A DNA stretch of 64,000 nt from LC029 sp036676475 (GCA_036676475.1 JAKFCU010000103.1:15941-79940), one strand, 5' to 3'. Positions 17,169 through 25,347 are shown, counted from the first letter of the stretch. Notes: generated by a model from the letters alone, not told the origin. Numbers and translations: made by a program.

Positions 17169-17206
17169 AGAAAGCCCGCTCCTTTGGATCGGGCTTTCTT
17201 TTTGTT
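17169..17206 (+). terminator. Terminator after the DUF2759-like gene
   Basis: GAAAGCCCG and CGGGCTTTC pair around CTCCTTTGGAT and end in TTTTTG. Confidence 0.85.
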
Positions 17207-17316
17207 CACTACGCCAAGCTTTTAATATCGTCTAAAAAATGAATTGATATAAATCATATGTTGTTTAAGGGATATAAGCTATAATGGAAACGATAAAAAA
17301 GGGGGAGGTACATAAA

Positions 17317-18261
17317 ATGGAAGTCTTGAAGATTAGTCCGAGGGGTTATTGCTATGGAGTGGTAGATGCCATGGTATTAGCTCAACAGACGGCAAAAAAC
17401 TTTGATTTTCCCCGTCCAATCTATATTCTTGGGATGATTGTCCACAATAGTCATGTTGTCGATGCTTTCGAACGGGAGGGAATTATTACAATCGACGGCC
17501 CGGATCGTGTAAGTATGCTGGAAAAGATTGAAAAGGGGACCGTGATTTTTACTGCCCATGGTGTTTCACCGGAGGTTAAGAATAGAGCTAGGGAAAAAGG
17601 GTTAATGGTGGTGGATGCCACTTGTCCGGATGTGACAAAAACCCATACACTGATTAAGGAAAAAGTAGCTAAGGGCTTTGATATCGTTTATATTGGCAAA
17701 AAGGGTCACCCGGAACCAGAAGGAGCCGTAGGGAATGCACCAGACCAGGTTCATTTGATTGAATCTCTGGAAGATTTGGATCAGCTCCATTTGGAAAATG
17801 ATAAAATTGTGGTGACCAATCAAACCACGATGAGCCAATGGGATATAAAGCATATTATGAATAAGTGCATTGAGAAATTTCCACATGCCGAAATCCATAA
17901 TGAAATATGCTTAGCGACTCAAGTACGTCAGGAAGCGGTCGCCGAACAGGCAAAGGAAGCGGATTTGCTGATTGTCGTAGGTGATCCGAAAAGCAATAAT
18001 TCGAACCGGTTAGCACAAGTATCCGAAGAAATTGCGGGAACGGAAGCCTATAGGGTAGCAGATGTAACGGAAGTTAAAAGGGAGTGGCTCATCGGCAAAA
18101 AGAAGGTGGCTGTAACGGCAGGAGCTTCCACACCGACCCCCATTACAAGAGAGGTCATTCTCTATCTAGAGCAGTTCGAAGAAAGCGATCCAGCCACTTG
18201 GGAACTCAAACGGACCGTGAACCCAGCCAAAATTTTACCTAATGTAAAAGAAAAAGAATAA
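17317..18261 (+). CDS. ispH: 4-hydroxy-3-methylbut-2-enyl diphosphate reductase IspH
   Basis: A 314-residue [4Fe-4S] enzyme making IPP and DMAPP in the last step of the MEP pathway. The three cluster cysteines are in PRGYCYGV, DATCPDVTK and NEICLATQ; AHGVSPEV and TAGASTPTPI are further conserved sites. The start ATG 17317 follows GGGGGAGG. Its cluster depends on Fe-S assembly of the kind encoded later in the window. A weak hairpin with a T run lies just downstream. Confidence 0.95.
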   Translation: MEVLKISPRGYCYGVVDAMVLAQQTAKNFDFPRPIYILGMIVHNSHVVDAFEREGIITIDGPDRVSMLEKIEKGTVIFTAHGVSPEVKNRAREKGLMVVDATCPDVTKTHTLIKEKVAKGFDIVYIGKKGHPEPEGAVGNAPDQVHLIESLEDLDQLHLENDKIVVTNQTTMSQWDIKHIMNKCIEKFPHAEIHNEICLATQVRQEAVAEQAKEADLLIVVGDPKSNNSNRLAQVSEEIAGTEAYRVADVTEVKREWLIGKKKVAVTAGASTPTPITREVILYLEQFEESDPATWELKRTVNPAKILPNVKEKE

Positions 18262-18272
18262 TGGATCGAAGA

Positions 18273-18307
18273 TGAAATCTTGCCTTCAAATGGGGGCAGG
18301 ATTTTTT
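18273..18307 (+). terminator. Terminator of ispH
   Basis: ATCTTGCC and GGGCAGGAT pair, with one G-T, around a short loop and are followed by TTTTT. Confidence 0.6.
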
Positions 18308-18310
18308 GTG

Positions 18311-18359
18311 CTTATCGGAAAATATTATACGCATAGGGCTACGTTAGTAGCTTTCTTAT
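18311..18359 (-). repeat. Repeat family A, copy 4
   Basis: Plus strand reads CTTATCGGAAAATATTATAC, then GCATAGGGCTACGTTAGTAG, then CTTTCTTA. It separates ispH from a small regulated gene. Confidence 0.85.
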
Positions 18360-18395
18360 CAAAAATGTTGTTATACAATAATAGGGAATTATCTA

Positions 18396-18440
18396 TTGCT
18401 GTTATACTGTTTTGTTGTTATAATACAGATAACAAAACAA
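18396..18440 (+). promoter_or_regulatory. Promoter with an overlapping TTGTTAT inverted repeat
   Basis: TTGCTG (18396-18401) and TATAAT (18419-18424) are 17 bp apart. An inverted repeat with arms TTTTGTTGTTAT (18410-18421) and ATAACAAAACAA (18429-18440) covers the -10 and the expected start site. A further TTGTTATA half lies at 18368. The layout is that of a repressor operator controlling the gene at 18461. Confidence 0.5.
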
Positions 18441-18460
18441 ACGGTGAGGGGGTGGTTGTA

Positions 18461-18658
18461 ATGAAACAGTGGAGCAGTACTCGATATCAATTAAAGAATG
18501 ATGCGTTGTCCTTCTTGGTGAGTGATATAGATGTTAATTTTTATGCATGTAAATATATAGATTCTTCCATGGGGTTTGTTATGGATAAGGATGTTTTCAA
18601 CAAACATTTGATCTCAGGAAAAATACATGTTGTAGATGGACATAGTATAGCTGTATAA
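18461..18658 (+). CDS. Small protein of unknown function
   Basis: A 65-residue product starting at ATG 18461, with GAGGGGGTGG ten bases upstream. It has no signal peptide or membrane segment; it begins MKQWSSTRYQLKND and ends KIHVVDGHSIAV. It has its own promoter with an inverted repeat and its own strong terminator, so it is a single-gene unit. It is wedged between family A repeats. I do not recognise the family. Confidence 0.6.
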   Translation: MKQWSSTRYQLKNDALSFLVSDIDVNFYACKYIDSSMGFVMDKDVFNKHLISGKIHVVDGHSIAV

Positions 18659-18670
18659 TAGAGGTAGTAA

Positions 18671-18718
18671 ATAAAAAAGAAGCAAGCATGAAGGCCAGCC
18701 ATGCTTGCTTCTTTTTTA
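18671..18718 (+). terminator. Strong terminator after the small gene
   Basis: AAAAAAGAAGCAAGCATG and CATGCTTGCTTCTTTTTT pair over 18 bases around AAGGCCAGC. Symmetric A/T runs make it usable in both directions. Confidence 0.88.
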
Positions 18719-18795
18719 TTTTACTTATCAGACAAACATGCCTGCTTGGCGACACCACTGATGAATGAAAATACCCAACCGCTTGTATTTTCAGG

Positions 18796-18901
18796 GCAGA
18801 AAGTATTATACGCAAACGGCTACGCCAGTAGTAGCTTTCTTACACTTATCAGAAAGTATTATACGCAAACGGCTACGCCAGTAGTAGCTTTCTTACACTT
18901 A
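18796..18901 (-). repeat. Repeat family A, tandem pair (locus 5)
   Basis: Two nearly identical units with 53-bp period, each with AGAAAGTATTATACGC, AAACGGCTACGCCAGTAG and TAGCTTTCTTACACTT. Both carry the same extra TAG (GTAGTAGC), so one copied the other. The stop codon of the cupredoxin-like gene overlaps the end. Confidence 0.9.
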
Positions 18902-19282
18902 AAGTCCTGATTTCTTTTTGATGATCAAAGTGCCGGTATATCCGTTGTCCCCAAATTTGGATGCGGTTACATGGTAGAGAAAGGATCCTGATTCATGGGG
19001 AGTAAAACGAAGGGTAGCCATTTCACCTTTCATCAAATAAGGCGAAGAAAGGTTCAGTTTTGGAATCACCAAACGATGCACTTGATCATCCTGATTGTGG
19101 ATAACGAGCAGAACGACTTCCCCTTCAGAAAAAGTTAAGGTTTTAGGTACAAAGCCCATATTCGTGATCACAATTATTCCTGATGCTTCGGCCTTTGTTT
19201 CCATTGAAGTGTTTAGGAACGCTGCGATATGTACAAGAACAAGCAACAAAGTAATTTTAATAGCTTTTTGAAAAATGTCCAT
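18899..19282 (-). CDS. Exported cupredoxin-like protein
   Basis: A 127-residue protein with an N-terminal signal-type hydrophobic segment (residues 7-25) followed by one cupredoxin-fold domain: VITNMGFVPKTLTFSEGEVV, NQDDQVHRLVIP and a C-terminal FLYHV..TGTLIIKKK. The type-1 copper set is incomplete because the usual Cys near the C-terminal His is absent, so copper binding is doubtful. No good ribosome-binding site precedes the ATG. It is bracketed on both sides by tandem family A repeats, and its stop is formed at the edge of one. Confidence 0.7.
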   Translation of the reverse strand: MDIFQKAIKITLLLVLVHIAAFLNTSMETKAEASGIIVITNMGFVPKTLTFSEGEVVLLVIHNQDDQVHRLVIPKLNLSSPYLMKGEMATLRFTPHESGSFLYHVTASKFGDNGYTGTLIIKKKSGL

Positions 19283-19302
19283 ACTTATAGTATGAATAAA
19301 TA

Positions 19303-19466
19303 AAGCTTTTCTTACACTTATCAGAAAGTATTATACGCATAGGGCTACGCCAGTAGCTTTCTTACACTTATCAGAAAGTATTATACGCATAGGGCTACGC
19401 CAGTAGCTTTCTTACACTTATCGGAAAGTATTATACGCATAGGGCTATACGCCAGTAGCTTTCTTA
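19303..19466 (-). repeat. Repeat family A, tandem array of three plus a partial unit (locus 6)
   Basis: Units beginning TCAGAAAG or TCGGAAAG at 19321, 19371 and 19421 repeat with an exact 50-bp period; a further unit end (AGCTTTTCTTACACTT) precedes them at 19303. The third unit has an extra TA. The distal edge forms the TAA stop of the YfhH-like gene. Confidence 0.93.
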
Positions 19467-19772
19467 TGCTCGTTCTAAACGAGCAATCGGCATAGCTATT
19501 TCTTCATCTGTCCCAGCTAATCGTCCCCATGCCATAATCCCGTGTAGATAAGAAACTAAAAAAGGCTGATCATAACCAATGACTTTATATTCTTTCCCGG
19601 GTATGATATGGTCAGGATTTAATAGATACGATTTAGCCATATAAAATTTTTGTTCATAAACAGCTGCTTCGGAGAAAAAACCAGCTTGGTGCTTTTTCAT
19701 AGCAGCTTCCTTTAGTTTGATAAGTTGATGGTCTAATTCTTCTTTACTCATTTCACTAAATCTTTTTTCCAT
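19464..19772 (-). CDS. yfhH: YfhH-family protein (DUF1811)
   Basis: A 102-residue cytoplasmic protein. The N-terminal helix MEKRFSEMSKEELDHQLI, then YMAKSYLLNPD and PGKEYKVIGYD, and the C-terminal GIMAWGRLAG match B. subtilis YfhH throughout. The C-terminal half is a small beta barrel. GAAGGA precedes the ATG. Function is unknown. The TAA stop coincides with the start of the family A array on this strand. Confidence 0.85.
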   Translation of the reverse strand: MEKRFSEMSKEELDHQLIKLKEAAMKKHQAGFFSEAAVYEQKFYMAKSYLLNPDHIIPGKEYKVIGYDQPFLVSYLHGIMAWGRLAGTDEEIAMPIARLERA

Positions 19773-19941
19773 GGGTATATTCCTTCTTTCATGTGTACTT
19801 CTTTTTCATTATACAGGATTATGATAAAAACTAGGTATCCACTATTCACTATTGACAATTAAAACGTAAATGGGTAGATTTATATATCATTGTGTATATA
19901 GTGTTAACGAAACGATTAAAATGAATGAGAAAGAAGGGCGC

Positions 19942-20235
19942 ATGAACATGGATTCCAATAAATTAGTTCCGGAAATGGATGGCTTGCTATATAAATTTAC
20001 AGAACTGCTAACGGGAGAGGCAACAGAAGAACGAGTAGAGATGGTGAAAATTTGGTCGATGTACAGTCATATGCTAAAAGTAATGCCGCCATTGATTAAA
20101 CATTGGACATCGATGGAGGAGCATCAGGATGCGAAAGGGCAGATTCGGGAGATCTTTGAAGAAATCCAACGTTTGAATGAGGAAAACAAAAAGGAGATCC
20201 GTGAGCATCAGAGTACGTTGAACAAAATGAAATAA
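19942..20235 (+). CDS. DUF2573-like (YusU-type) protein
   Basis: A 97-residue soluble helical protein from ATG 19942 (AAGAAGGGCGC upstream). The segment KFTELLTGEATEERVEMVK, followed by IWSMYSHMLKVMPPLIKHW, resembles the short YusU/DUF2573 proteins of Bacillales. The C-terminal third is charged and probably coiled coil. It diverges from yfhH and faces cotF. Function is unknown; family assignment is from memory of the motif. Confidence 0.6.
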   Translation: MNMDSNKLVPEMDGLLYKFTELLTGEATEERVEMVKIWSMYSHMLKVMPPLIKHWTSMEEHQDAKGQIREIFEEIQRLNEENKKEIREHQSTLNKMK

Positions 20236-20257
20236 CGGGTTTTTCTGAACTTAAGAA

Positions 20258-20299
20258 AAGAGGTTGACTCTTAGCATTTGAGTCAGCCTCATTTTATGC
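20258..20299. repeat. Fold-back family C, internally deleted copy / terminator
   Basis: AAAAGAGGTTGACTC followed directly by TTAGCATTTGAGTCAGCC and TCATTTT. These are the outer left 15 and outer right 25 bases of the full copy at 33589, with the middle lost. The GAGGTTGACTC/GAGTCAGCCTC stem can terminate both converging genes. Confidence 0.7.
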
Positions 20300-20313
20300 C
20301 TTAGTTCACTATA

Positions 20314-20661
20314 CTACTGAATTGGATAAGGAAATTGGCTACTGTAATTGCTAAATTGTTGATAAGTTTGATCTAGATTTTGCTGCTGCTCGGCCTCAAG
20401 CTTATACCATCCTTTTTGGAACATAAGATCAAAAGCTTGGCGTTGTGCCTGATGGCTCTCCTGCAGAATGGTCATCATGTCGCGATGTAAAGAATCGTGG
20501 CTTGCTTCCCGGACAGCTATGTTAAAACTGTCGGATAAATACTTTTCTGTAGCTAGAATATCATTTAAATAGTCGCGATCATTCATTTGAGGTCCTTTCA
20601 TCTGGGGTTCATTTGCAGGTTTCGGGTTTTGAATCGCATTTGAATTTTGATTTTGCGGCAT
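20314..20661 (-). CDS. Spore coat protein, CotF family
   Basis: A 115-residue protein. After a Gln/Asn/Pro-rich head (residues 1-27) comes the CotF four-helix core: MNDRDYLNDILATEKYLSDS, then VREASHDSLHRDMMTIL and FDLMFQKGWYKLEAE. CotF-like proteins are incorporated in the endospore coat. AAGGAGGAG precedes the ATG. It lies 16 bp downstream of a second small coat-like gene on the same strand, so they form a pair. Mother-cell sigma factor control is expected but no promoter was identified. Confidence 0.88.
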   Translation of the reverse strand: MPQNQNSNAIQNPKPANEPQMKGPQMNDRDYLNDILATEKYLSDSFNIAVREASHDSLHRDMMTILQESHQAQRQAFDLMFQKGWYKLEAEQQQNLDQTYQQFSNYSSQFPYPIQ

Positions 20662-20677
20662 ACCTTTTGTCTCCTCC

Positions 20678-20980
20678 TTATTGTTGAATAGATGATTGCT
20701 GGGTTAGCCTAGCCATTTGCTGTGTATTATTATTCTGACAGTGATTTAATAATAAATTGTAGTGACGTTGATGTAATTGTCCGATTTGATTAATCACTTG
20801 CTTAATTTGTGGATCTTGAACTTCTCCAGCAAAATGGGAGCATTTTTTCATCGCGTCCAAAAGCCAAGACATCCCATCTTTTATATAGAGGAGATCTTTT
20901 CCTGTAATGACAGTGGGTGGAGTCATCATAATGGGCTGCTGTTGAGATTGTGCCTGGTTTAGCTGTTGCATGATTTGCAT
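20678..20980 (-). CDS. CotF-associated spore protein
   Basis: A 100-residue product from ATG 20980 (GAAGGAGG eight bases upstream; the ATG at 20986 is too close to it). Gln-rich ends flank a helical centre with ITGKDLLYIKDGMSWLLDAM, KKCSHFAGEV and LHQRHYNLLLNHC, a pattern found in small proteins encoded next to CotF. It is probably cotranscribed with the CotF gene and is likely a spore coat or inner-spore protein. Confidence 0.7.
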   Translation of the reverse strand: MQIMQQLNQAQSQQQPIMMTPPTVITGKDLLYIKDGMSWLLDAMKKCSHFAGEVQDPQIKQVINQIGQLHQRHYNLLLNHCQNNNTQQMARLTQQSSIQQ

Positions 20981-21075
20981 TTTCATTTCCTCCTTCAGAG
21001 AGCATTGAACTACTATAATGTTTTGCCCTTTTCCATGGAGGATTAAGTATAGAAATAAATGCCAACTAGCTCCCG

Positions 21076-21912
21076 TTATAATACGGAAGCTAGTTCATGG
21101 GCAGGAGCTTTCACCTCAATTTGTGAAATTTGAATGTGGATCCATTCCAATTGCAAATCCAAGTGATCAAGGAAAGCATGATATATATGCTGTTGGATGG
21201 TATAAGCTTTTTCTTGCAGGTTTTCCTGCAACTCAAGCCATAATTTCACATTGATCTCAACCCTCGGAACCCCCTCCAGCGTCACTTTGACTTTGTGAAA
21301 TTTAGCTGGAAAAGGCAAATTCAGGCATCCGTTAATGGCCAATTTTTTTAAGGCGTTTTCAGAGACATGAATTTTACCTGTATGAAACTGGGGATGTACA
21401 ATGGTTGTTTCCCCGATTATTTCCTTCCTTGGTGAAAGGATTTTGTCTACTTGAGCAATCAGTCGATGGATGAAATCTTGTTCAACCTGTACGCGAGGAA
21501 TGGGAATGACATGCCGTCCCTGCATTCCACGGTCGTAGAGGGCGGCTTTGATCTCGGCTGTTGAGCGAATATCCGAAATGCTGATATAATGCTGTATAAT
21601 CGGTAGGTCTAATGCCTCTTGTATGCGTTGAATCATTTTTTGCGATGTGCCTAAAATTAATAAACGCTGAATAGGGTATTGGGCCAATGCCTTTTTCACC
21701 TCTTCAGCATGGTCCTTCCAGAAGAAGATGGCACGTTTCACAGCCTGTATGGTTGTCTTTTCGTATTTGGCGGATTGGCCGGCCACTTTTCTCCCTTGGT
21801 AAATAAGCAGTCCATCATCAATAATGGCTGGAATCTGGTGTTTATGAGCTAAGGCCAAGGCGCTTGTACTTTTCCCTGTGCCGCTTGGCCCGTATAAGGC
21901 GTAGATTTCCAC
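21076..21912 (-). CDS. P-loop ATPase domain fused to an Asp23/Gls24-like domain
   Basis: A 278-residue protein from GTG 21912 (AGGGGAATACG upstream). Residues 1-170 form an ATP-binding domain with Walker A GPSGTGKST at residue 8 and a possible Walker B in RLLILG. Residues from about 185 to 270 follow the Asp23/Gls24 (DUF322) pattern: GKIHVSENALKKLA, VEINVKLWLELQENL and HLDLQLEWIHIQISQI. Asp23 proteins are linked to the cell envelope. A nucleotide-binding partner in the same chain is uncommon, and its role is unknown. It is monocistronic, between coat genes and proC. Confidence 0.75.
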   Translation of the reverse strand: MEIYALYGPSGTGKSTSALALAHKHQIPAIIDDGLLIYQGRKVAGQSAKYEKTTIQAVKRAIFFWKDHAEEVKKALAQYPIQRLLILGTSQKMIQRIQEALDLPIIQHYISISDIRSTAEIKAALYDRGMQGRHVIPIPRVQVEQDFIHRLIAQVDKILSPRKEIIGETTIVHPQFHTGKIHVSENALKKLAINGCLNLPFPAKFHKVKVTLEGVPRVEINVKLWLELQENLQEKAYTIQQHIYHAFLDHLDLQLEWIHIQISQIEVKAPAHELASVL

Positions 21913-21987
21913 AGCGTATTCCCCTTTATTTGATCTTTGATATGAGTATATGCAGGATTAGAATGGATGACAAGCTAATTCGATAGA

Positions 21988-22035
21988 GAAAAGGCCTTGT
22001 TCAGCACCATTGAGTACAGGAACAAGACCTAGTAA
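21988..22035 (-). terminator. Terminator downstream of proC
   Basis: On the minus strand AGGTCTTGTTC and GAACAAGGCCT pair around a 17-base loop, followed by TTTTC. It lies past the family A copy that follows proC. Confidence 0.65.
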
Positions 22036-22044
22036 CCTTCCTTG

Positions 22045-22095
22045 CACTTATCAGTCAAGTGTTATACGCATAAGGCTACGCCAGTAGCTTTCTTA
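22045..22095 (-). repeat. Repeat family A, copy 7
   Basis: Plus strand CACTTATCAGTCAAGTGTTA, TACGCATAAGGCTACGCCAG, TAGCTTTCTTA. On the minus strand its TAA directly follows the TAA stop of proC. Confidence 0.88.
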
Positions 22096-22932
22096 TTAAG
22101 TTGTTTCCGAAAGAATCGCTCCTAATTCCTTCGATCGTTCTGTTGCCCGCAAGACACAGGAAACCAATGCTTTTTCAAACTGATAGGAACGCAAAACATC
22201 CAAGCCTGCCTGGGTGGTGCCATTTGGGGAGGTCACCTTTTCTCTTAACTGGGCAGGATTTTCTCCTGTTTCCATCAGCATATGCGCTGCTCCGATGAGG
22301 GTCTGAAGAATTAATTCTCTTGCCATTTGTTCATCAAGACCTGCCTGAACGGCACCCGACTGCATCGCTTCTACCAGGTAGTATACATAAGCCGGCCCGC
22401 TTCCGGAAAGACCTGTAACCGCGTCGAGTTGGTCCTCCTCTACGATGGCTACTTTACCAATGGACTCGAAAATATGTCTGGCAATCGCAGCATGTTCTTC
22501 TGTAGCGGTAATACCTTGACAAATTCCTGTAGCAGACAGCCCGATGGTTGCTGAGGTATTGGGCATCGTTCGGATAACAGGTGCATCATGACCCAAAAGG
22601 GTGGTAATGAACGACGTTGTAATGCCAGCTACTATAGAAATCATTAGCTGATTTGGATTCGTTAAGCCTCTGATTTCTTTTAATGCGGATGACATATCCT
22701 TTGGCTTCATGGCGAGGATGAGTATATCCGCTTCTAAAATGGATCTTTCCTTCTGATCAGCATCGGCCTGAATTCCAAAATTATAGACTAATTCATCTAA
22801 TCGAAATCGATCGCTTCGGTTGGTGATGCACACCGCACCAGGCTTGACGATCCGTTTATTCAGCATGCCAGCCAATACAGCCTCGGCCATGGCACCTGCA
22901 CCGACAAAACATATCTTTTTATCTGATAGCAT
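22096..22932 (-). CDS. proC: Pyrroline-5-carboxylate reductase
   Basis: A 278-residue NAD(P)H-dependent enzyme performing the last step of proline synthesis. The Rossmann start KICFVGAGAMAEAVLAGM, VIRTMPNTSATIG, and the C-terminal signature region SGSGPAYVYYLVEA with VTSPNGTTQAGL are all present. AAAGGAGCG precedes the ATG. It lies 28 bp after proA on the same strand, giving the order proB-proA-proC under one T-box. The stop is TAA followed at once by the TAA of a family A repeat. Confidence 0.96.
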   Translation of the reverse strand: MLSDKKICFVGAGAMAEAVLAGMLNKRIVKPGAVCITNRSDRFRLDELVYNFGIQADADQKERSILEADILILAMKPKDMSSALKEIRGLTNPNQLMISIVAGITTSFITTLLGHDAPVIRTMPNTSATIGLSATGICQGITATEEHAAIARHIFESIGKVAIVEEDQLDAVTGLSGSGPAYVYYLVEAMQSGAVQAGLDEQMARELILQTLIGAAHMLMETGENPAQLREKVTSPNGTTQAGLDVLRSYQFEKALVSCVLRATERSKELGAILSETT

Positions 22933-22960
22933 GAAAGAGACGCTCCTTTATTGATTTTAT

Positions 22961-24208
22961 CTATTTTCGTATTTGTCCTTCTCCGTACATTAAATATTTG
23001 TAAGAAGTCAATTCCTTCAATCCCATAGGACCGCGTGCGTGAAGTTTTTGAGTGCTTATGCCGATTTCTGCTCCAAAGCCGAATTCAAAGCCGTCTGTAA
23101 AACGGGTGGAGGCATTGTGGTAAACAGCAGCAGCATCAATCTCCAGCATAAACTTTCTGGCATGTTCTTGCTTCTGGGTAATAATACATTCAGAATGACC
23201 GGTACCGTATTCTTCAATATGAGCAATCGCCTCTTCTACAGAATTTACGGTTTTCACGGCTAGGATTAAATCTAAAAATTCCATTTTCCAATCTTGTTCT
23301 GTTGCCGCCTTAAGGCTTGGATCACTCACTCTGGTCTTTTCGCAAGCGACCAGTTCAACACCTTTATTTTTTAAAGCTTGAAATAGTTGGGAAGCATACT
23401 GATCTGCCCAATTTTGATGAATCAAGATGGTCTCGACTGCATTGCAAACGGCTGGACGTTGAGTTTTGGCATTTAGGGTAATCGTAACAGCCATCTGAGG
23501 GTCTGCACTTTCATCAATATAAATATGGCAGTTGCCCACTCCTGTTTCCAGGACGGGAACGGTAGCGTGTTGGACAACATGGGAAATAAGGCCCCCACCG
23601 CCGCGTGGAATTAATACATCGAGATATTGATTCAAGCGAAGCATGCGATCAGAGGTTTCATAAGAAGTATCCTCTAATAACTGTACGGCTTCCCTGGGAA
23701 GGCTGTTCACGGCCAATGCTTGCTGAATTAATTCCACAATCGCTTTATTGGAATGCAAAGCGGAAGAGCTGCCTCTGAGAAAAGCAGCGTTTCCTGTTTT
23801 TAGACAGAGAGCAGCTGCATCCACGGTAACATTAGGACGAGCTTCATAAATAATCCCTATCACTCCTAGGGGTACCCTTACTTTTTCAATAATCAGTCCA
23901 TTCGGTCTGGTAAATGATTCTATCACTTCTCCCAATGGATCAGGAAGGTCCATGACTTGCCTGACACCTTCGGCCATATCCTGAATCCTTTTTTCATTTA
24001 AGGAAAGTCTATCTAATATAGATTCGGGGGTATTGGCTTTTCTTGCTGCTTCCAAATCCTTTTGATTTTCCTGCAAGAGAAAATCGCTGTTTGCCAACAA
24101 TTGATCGGCGATGGATGCCAAAGCTTGATTTTTCGCTTCGGAAGTCATCTGGGCGAGGAATTTGGCCGCTTTTTTGGCGCGGGCCCCTTTCTCCATCAAT
24201 TCGTTCAT
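22961..24208 (-). CDS. proA: Glutamate-5-semialdehyde dehydrogenase (gamma-glutamyl phosphate reductase)
   Basis: A 415-residue NADPH-dependent reductase, second step of proline synthesis. The active-site Cys is in QRPAVCNAVETIL; VPLGVIGIIYEARPNVT and LRGSSSALHSNKAI are conserved. The start ATG 24208 follows GGAGGG and overlaps the proB stop by three bases, consistent with coupling and channelling between ProB and ProA. Confidence 0.97.
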   Translation of the reverse strand: MNELMEKGARAKKAAKFLAQMTSEAKNQALASIADQLLANSDFLLQENQKDLEAARKANTPESILDRLSLNEKRIQDMAEGVRQVMDLPDPLGEVIESFTRPNGLIIEKVRVPLGVIGIIYEARPNVTVDAAALCLKTGNAAFLRGSSSALHSNKAIVELIQQALAVNSLPREAVQLLEDTSYETSDRMLRLNQYLDVLIPRGGGGLISHVVQHATVPVLETGVGNCHIYIDESADPQMAVTITLNAKTQRPAVCNAVETILIHQNWADQYASQLFQALKNKGVELVACEKTRVSDPSLKAATEQDWKMEFLDLILAVKTVNSVEEAIAHIEEYGTGHSECIITQKQEHARKFMLEIDAAAVYHNASTRFTDGFEFGFGAEIGISTQKLHARGPMGLKELTSYKYLMYGEGQIRK

Positions 24209-25347
24209 GTCGTTTCCCTCCAATCATAAGATACCCATTCGTCACGATGAATGACCTCAGGTTTATTACCATCTCCTATGGACATAGCATATTCAGATGA
24301 ATGTCCTTTAACCTTATTGATCATCTCAGCAGAATAATTAACAAGGCCTTTGCCGATACGCTCCCCAAATGGAGTGATGACTTCTACAATATCCCCTTTG
24401 GAAAAATTTCCTTCCACCTTGGTCACTCCAGAGGGGAGTAAGCTTTTTCCCGATTCCTGAAGAGCCATCTTAGCTCCTGGGTCAACAATGACACTTCCTT
24501 TTACATCGGCATGGAAAGCAATCCATTGCTTTTTGCTGGTCATAGAGGACAGGGATGCCGTTCCGAAATAGGTTCCTTGCCCATTTCCTTGTAAAATATG
24601 ATAAAGCTTTTGGTTTCCTTTTCCTTTTCCTACGAAAACTTTGACTCCGAAAGAGAGGGCAGTTCTTGCAGCAATCACCTTCGACTTCATCCCTCCCGTA
24701 CCGATCTTAGAACCTGCACCAGATGCCATCTCTTCGATTTCAGGTGTAATTCTCTCGATATGAGAAAATTTTTTCGCATGGGGATTCACACGCGGATTGG
24801 AGTCATAAAGTCCGTCGGTATCCGTAAGAATCACAAGCAGATCGGCATGTAGAGCACCTGCCACAAGGGCAGATAGCATATCATTATCCCCGAAAGTAAG
24901 TTCATCTACGGCCACCGTATCATTTTCATTAATAATAGGGATCGCTCCCTTTTGCAGAAGTGCAGTAAGGGTATTATGCGCATTAATGAATTGTCTTCGG
25001 GTGGAGAAATCCCGGCGTGTTAGCAGGATTTGAGCAACAGGAATCTGATCTTTGGCAAAGGCTTGCGAATAAGCATGGATCAGGAGTCCTTGGCCTACGG
25101 CTGCAGATGCTTGTTTCATCTCAATCGAAGAGGGTCGGGATGGAAAGCCGAGCATAGTAAAACCGGCAGCTACGGCACCAGAGGAAACAAGAATGACCTC
25201 ATGACCGAGTTGCTTTAAATAAGTCAAAGCACTGACATGATCGCTAAGCATGGCTTGGGAAATCCCGCCTTCTTCCTCTGTTAAGGAGCTGCTGCCAATT
25301 TTGACCACAATTCTGCATTTTTTCTTTTCTAATAGAGCCTTTAGCAC
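24205..25347 (-). CDS. proB: Glutamate 5-kinase
   Basis: A 380-residue kinase that phosphorylates glutamate to start proline synthesis. The amino-acid-kinase core runs to about residue 265 (VVKIGSSSLT, LVSSGAVAAG, NENDTVAVDELTFGDND and GGMKSKVIAA). A C-terminal PUA domain follows (residues 285-370). Start is GTG 25347 with GAGGATG upstream. It is the first gene of the proBAC unit and is preceded by a proline-specific T-box leader. Confidence 0.96.
   Translation of the reverse strand: MLKALLEKKKCRIVVKIGSSSLTEEEGGISQAMLSDHVSALTYLKQLGHEVILVSSGAVAAGFTMLGFPSRPSSIEMKQASAAVGQGLLIHAYSQAFAKDQIPVAQILLTRRDFSTRRQFINAHNTLTALLQKGAIPIINENDTVAVDELTFGDNDMLSALVAGALHADLLVILTDTDGLYDSNPRVNPHAKKFSHIERITPEIEEMASGAGSKIGTGGMKSKVIAARTALSFGVKVFVGKGKGNQKLYHILQGNGQGTYFGTASLSSMTSKKQWIAFHADVKGSVIVDPGAKMALQESGKSLLPSGVTKVEGNFSKGDIVEVITPFGERIGKGLVNYSAEMINKVKGHSSEYAMSIGDGNKPEVIHRDEWVSYDWRETT

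Noticed and set aside
18272..18460. Upstream extension of the 18461 gene through the family A repeat
   Set aside because: The extension is translated repeat sequence; the good ribosome site and promoter favour ATG 18461.
19303..19466. Regularly repeated 50-bp units that could be mistaken for a CRISPR array
   Set aside because: The whole unit, not just part of it, is repeated; there are no unique spacers and no cas genes, and single copies occur across the window.
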